Source: an uncultured Blautia sp. (GTDB lineage: Bacteria; Bacillota; Clostridia; Lachnospirales; Lachnospiraceae). From it: 6,632 nucleotides of DNA. The notes beneath the pieces are model-generated. The model was not told the origin of the DNA, did not search any database, and saw nothing but the letters and a program-made list of their open reading frames with translations. The stretch spans positions 1 through 6,632 of the forward strand of contig CAKROW010000109.1 in NCBI GenBank assembly GCA_934373235.1, written 5' to 3'. How positions within the stretch are numbered: the stretch's first letter is position 1; each line of letters begins with the position of its first letter. The position numbers and the translations under genes were made by a program. Positions 6,295 to 6,632 of the stretch are shown here, in pieces.

Positions 6295-6323
6295 TTGAAA
6301 CGAACAAATTTTCGTGTTATCAT
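6295..6323 (+). promoter_or_regulatory. Strong sigma-A promoter with extended -10 for the right-edge gene
   Basis: TTGAAA (6295-6300), a 17-base spacer and TATCAT (6318-6323) each match 5 of 6 consensus positions. A TG one base upstream (TGTTATCAT) adds an extended -10. Transcription would start near 6330, about 28 bases before the ATG at 6358. Confidence 0.75.
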
Positions 6324-6357
6324 AGATGAATCAAAAAAAGACATAAAGGCAGACACA

Positions 6358-6632
6358 ATGAGCAGAAGATCCTATTCCAAATCTTATATTCGCAAAGCAC
6401 CCTCACACCGCAGACGCAGAAAAAACAGCCAGAAGAACTGTTTACTGAAACGTTTCTTTTATACAGCAACAGTTTTTGTTATAGTGGCATTGTTCAACGG
6501 CTGGACTCCGCCTTCTGATACAGAGGAAGCGATCCGTCAGAGTACTGTTATAACAGAAGCATTCCATATTTTTCTTAAAAATGCAGCAGAACAGATTTCC
6601 ATTTCCTTTCGGGATTCCCTGCAGTCGGTCCT
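6358..6632 (+). CDS. Unrecognised membrane-anchored protein, N-terminal part (3'-truncated)
   Basis: This reading frame is open to the window edge and gives 91 residues. I do not recognise the family. The first 32 residues are strongly basic (13 Lys or Arg, including RRRRK at 18-22). A hydrophobic segment follows (FFYTATVFVIVALF, about 33-46), then a more polar region with PPSDTEEAIRQS and helical stretches. The positive-inside rule predicts a cytoplasmic N-terminus with a signal anchor and the rest outside the membrane. The start is supported by AAAGG (6345-6349) 8 bases upstream and a strong promoter. Having no stop codon in the window, it could be overlooked in a scan for closed reading frames. 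Candidates include a cell-wall hydrolase or another envelope protein, but nothing visible decides this. Confidence 0.75.
   Translation, partial: MSRRSYSKSYIRKAPSHRRRRKNSQKNCLLKRFFYTATVFVIVALFNGWTPPSDTEEAIRQSTVITEAFHIFLKNAAEQISISFRDSLQSV

Noticed and set aside
6326..6346. Six-codon ATG frame just before the right-edge gene, a possible leader peptide
   Set aside because: The predicted transcription start is near 6330, after its ATG, and it has no ribosome binding site.
1..6632. CRISPR array, tRNA, insertion sequence or prophage signals
   Set aside because: No regularly spaced repeats, cloverleaf sequences, transposase motifs or terminal inverted repeats were seen on either strand.

Overview
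The window looks like a chromosomal segment of an endospore-forming Clostridia bacterium, most likely a Lachnospiraceae member of the Blautia/Dorea/Ruminococcus kind. This is inferred from four things: moderate GC content judged by eye, strong AGGAGG-type ribosome binding sites, an alpha/beta-type small acid-soluble spore protein, and a DAK2-family fakA gene directly followed by recG, as is common in Firmicutes. No rRNA, tRNA, CRISPR array, insertion sequence or phage gene is visible.

Layout, left to right. Positions 3-1100 hold the 3' two thirds of fakA (yloV), the fatty-acid kinase subunit. Nine bases later comes complete recG (1110-3161). After a 79-bp gap with a possible promoter lies a 171-residue protein (3241-3756) with a histone-H1-like Lys/Ala-rich N-terminal half and a small DUF6465-like C-terminal domain; it ends in a clear intrinsic terminator. 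A well-formed promoter then drives an SGNH-type esterase or acyltransferase gene (3931-4551). An extended -10 box beside that stop codon serves the next gene, a MYG1-family DHH-like phosphoesterase (4622-5854). That gene carries an extra C-terminal domain of about 117 residues. A bidirectional terminator (5853-5906) separates it from the convergent spore-protein gene (5944-6174, minus strand). The spore-protein gene has a sigma-G-like promoter. Back to back with it is a strong sigma-A-like promoter for a truncated membrane-anchored protein that runs off the right edge (6358-6632).

The left part is housekeeping (lipid acyl-phosphate supply and replication-fork repair). The middle and right are mostly single-gene units, each with its own promoter or terminator. 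The most unusual element is the MYG1 fusion. Its added domain has the look of a Rossmann-type fold resembling small stand-alone CARF-like proteins, which would give a sensor-plus-nuclease architecture. This is a hypothesis from pattern recognition only; no CRISPR or known cyclic-nucleotide synthase lies in the window.
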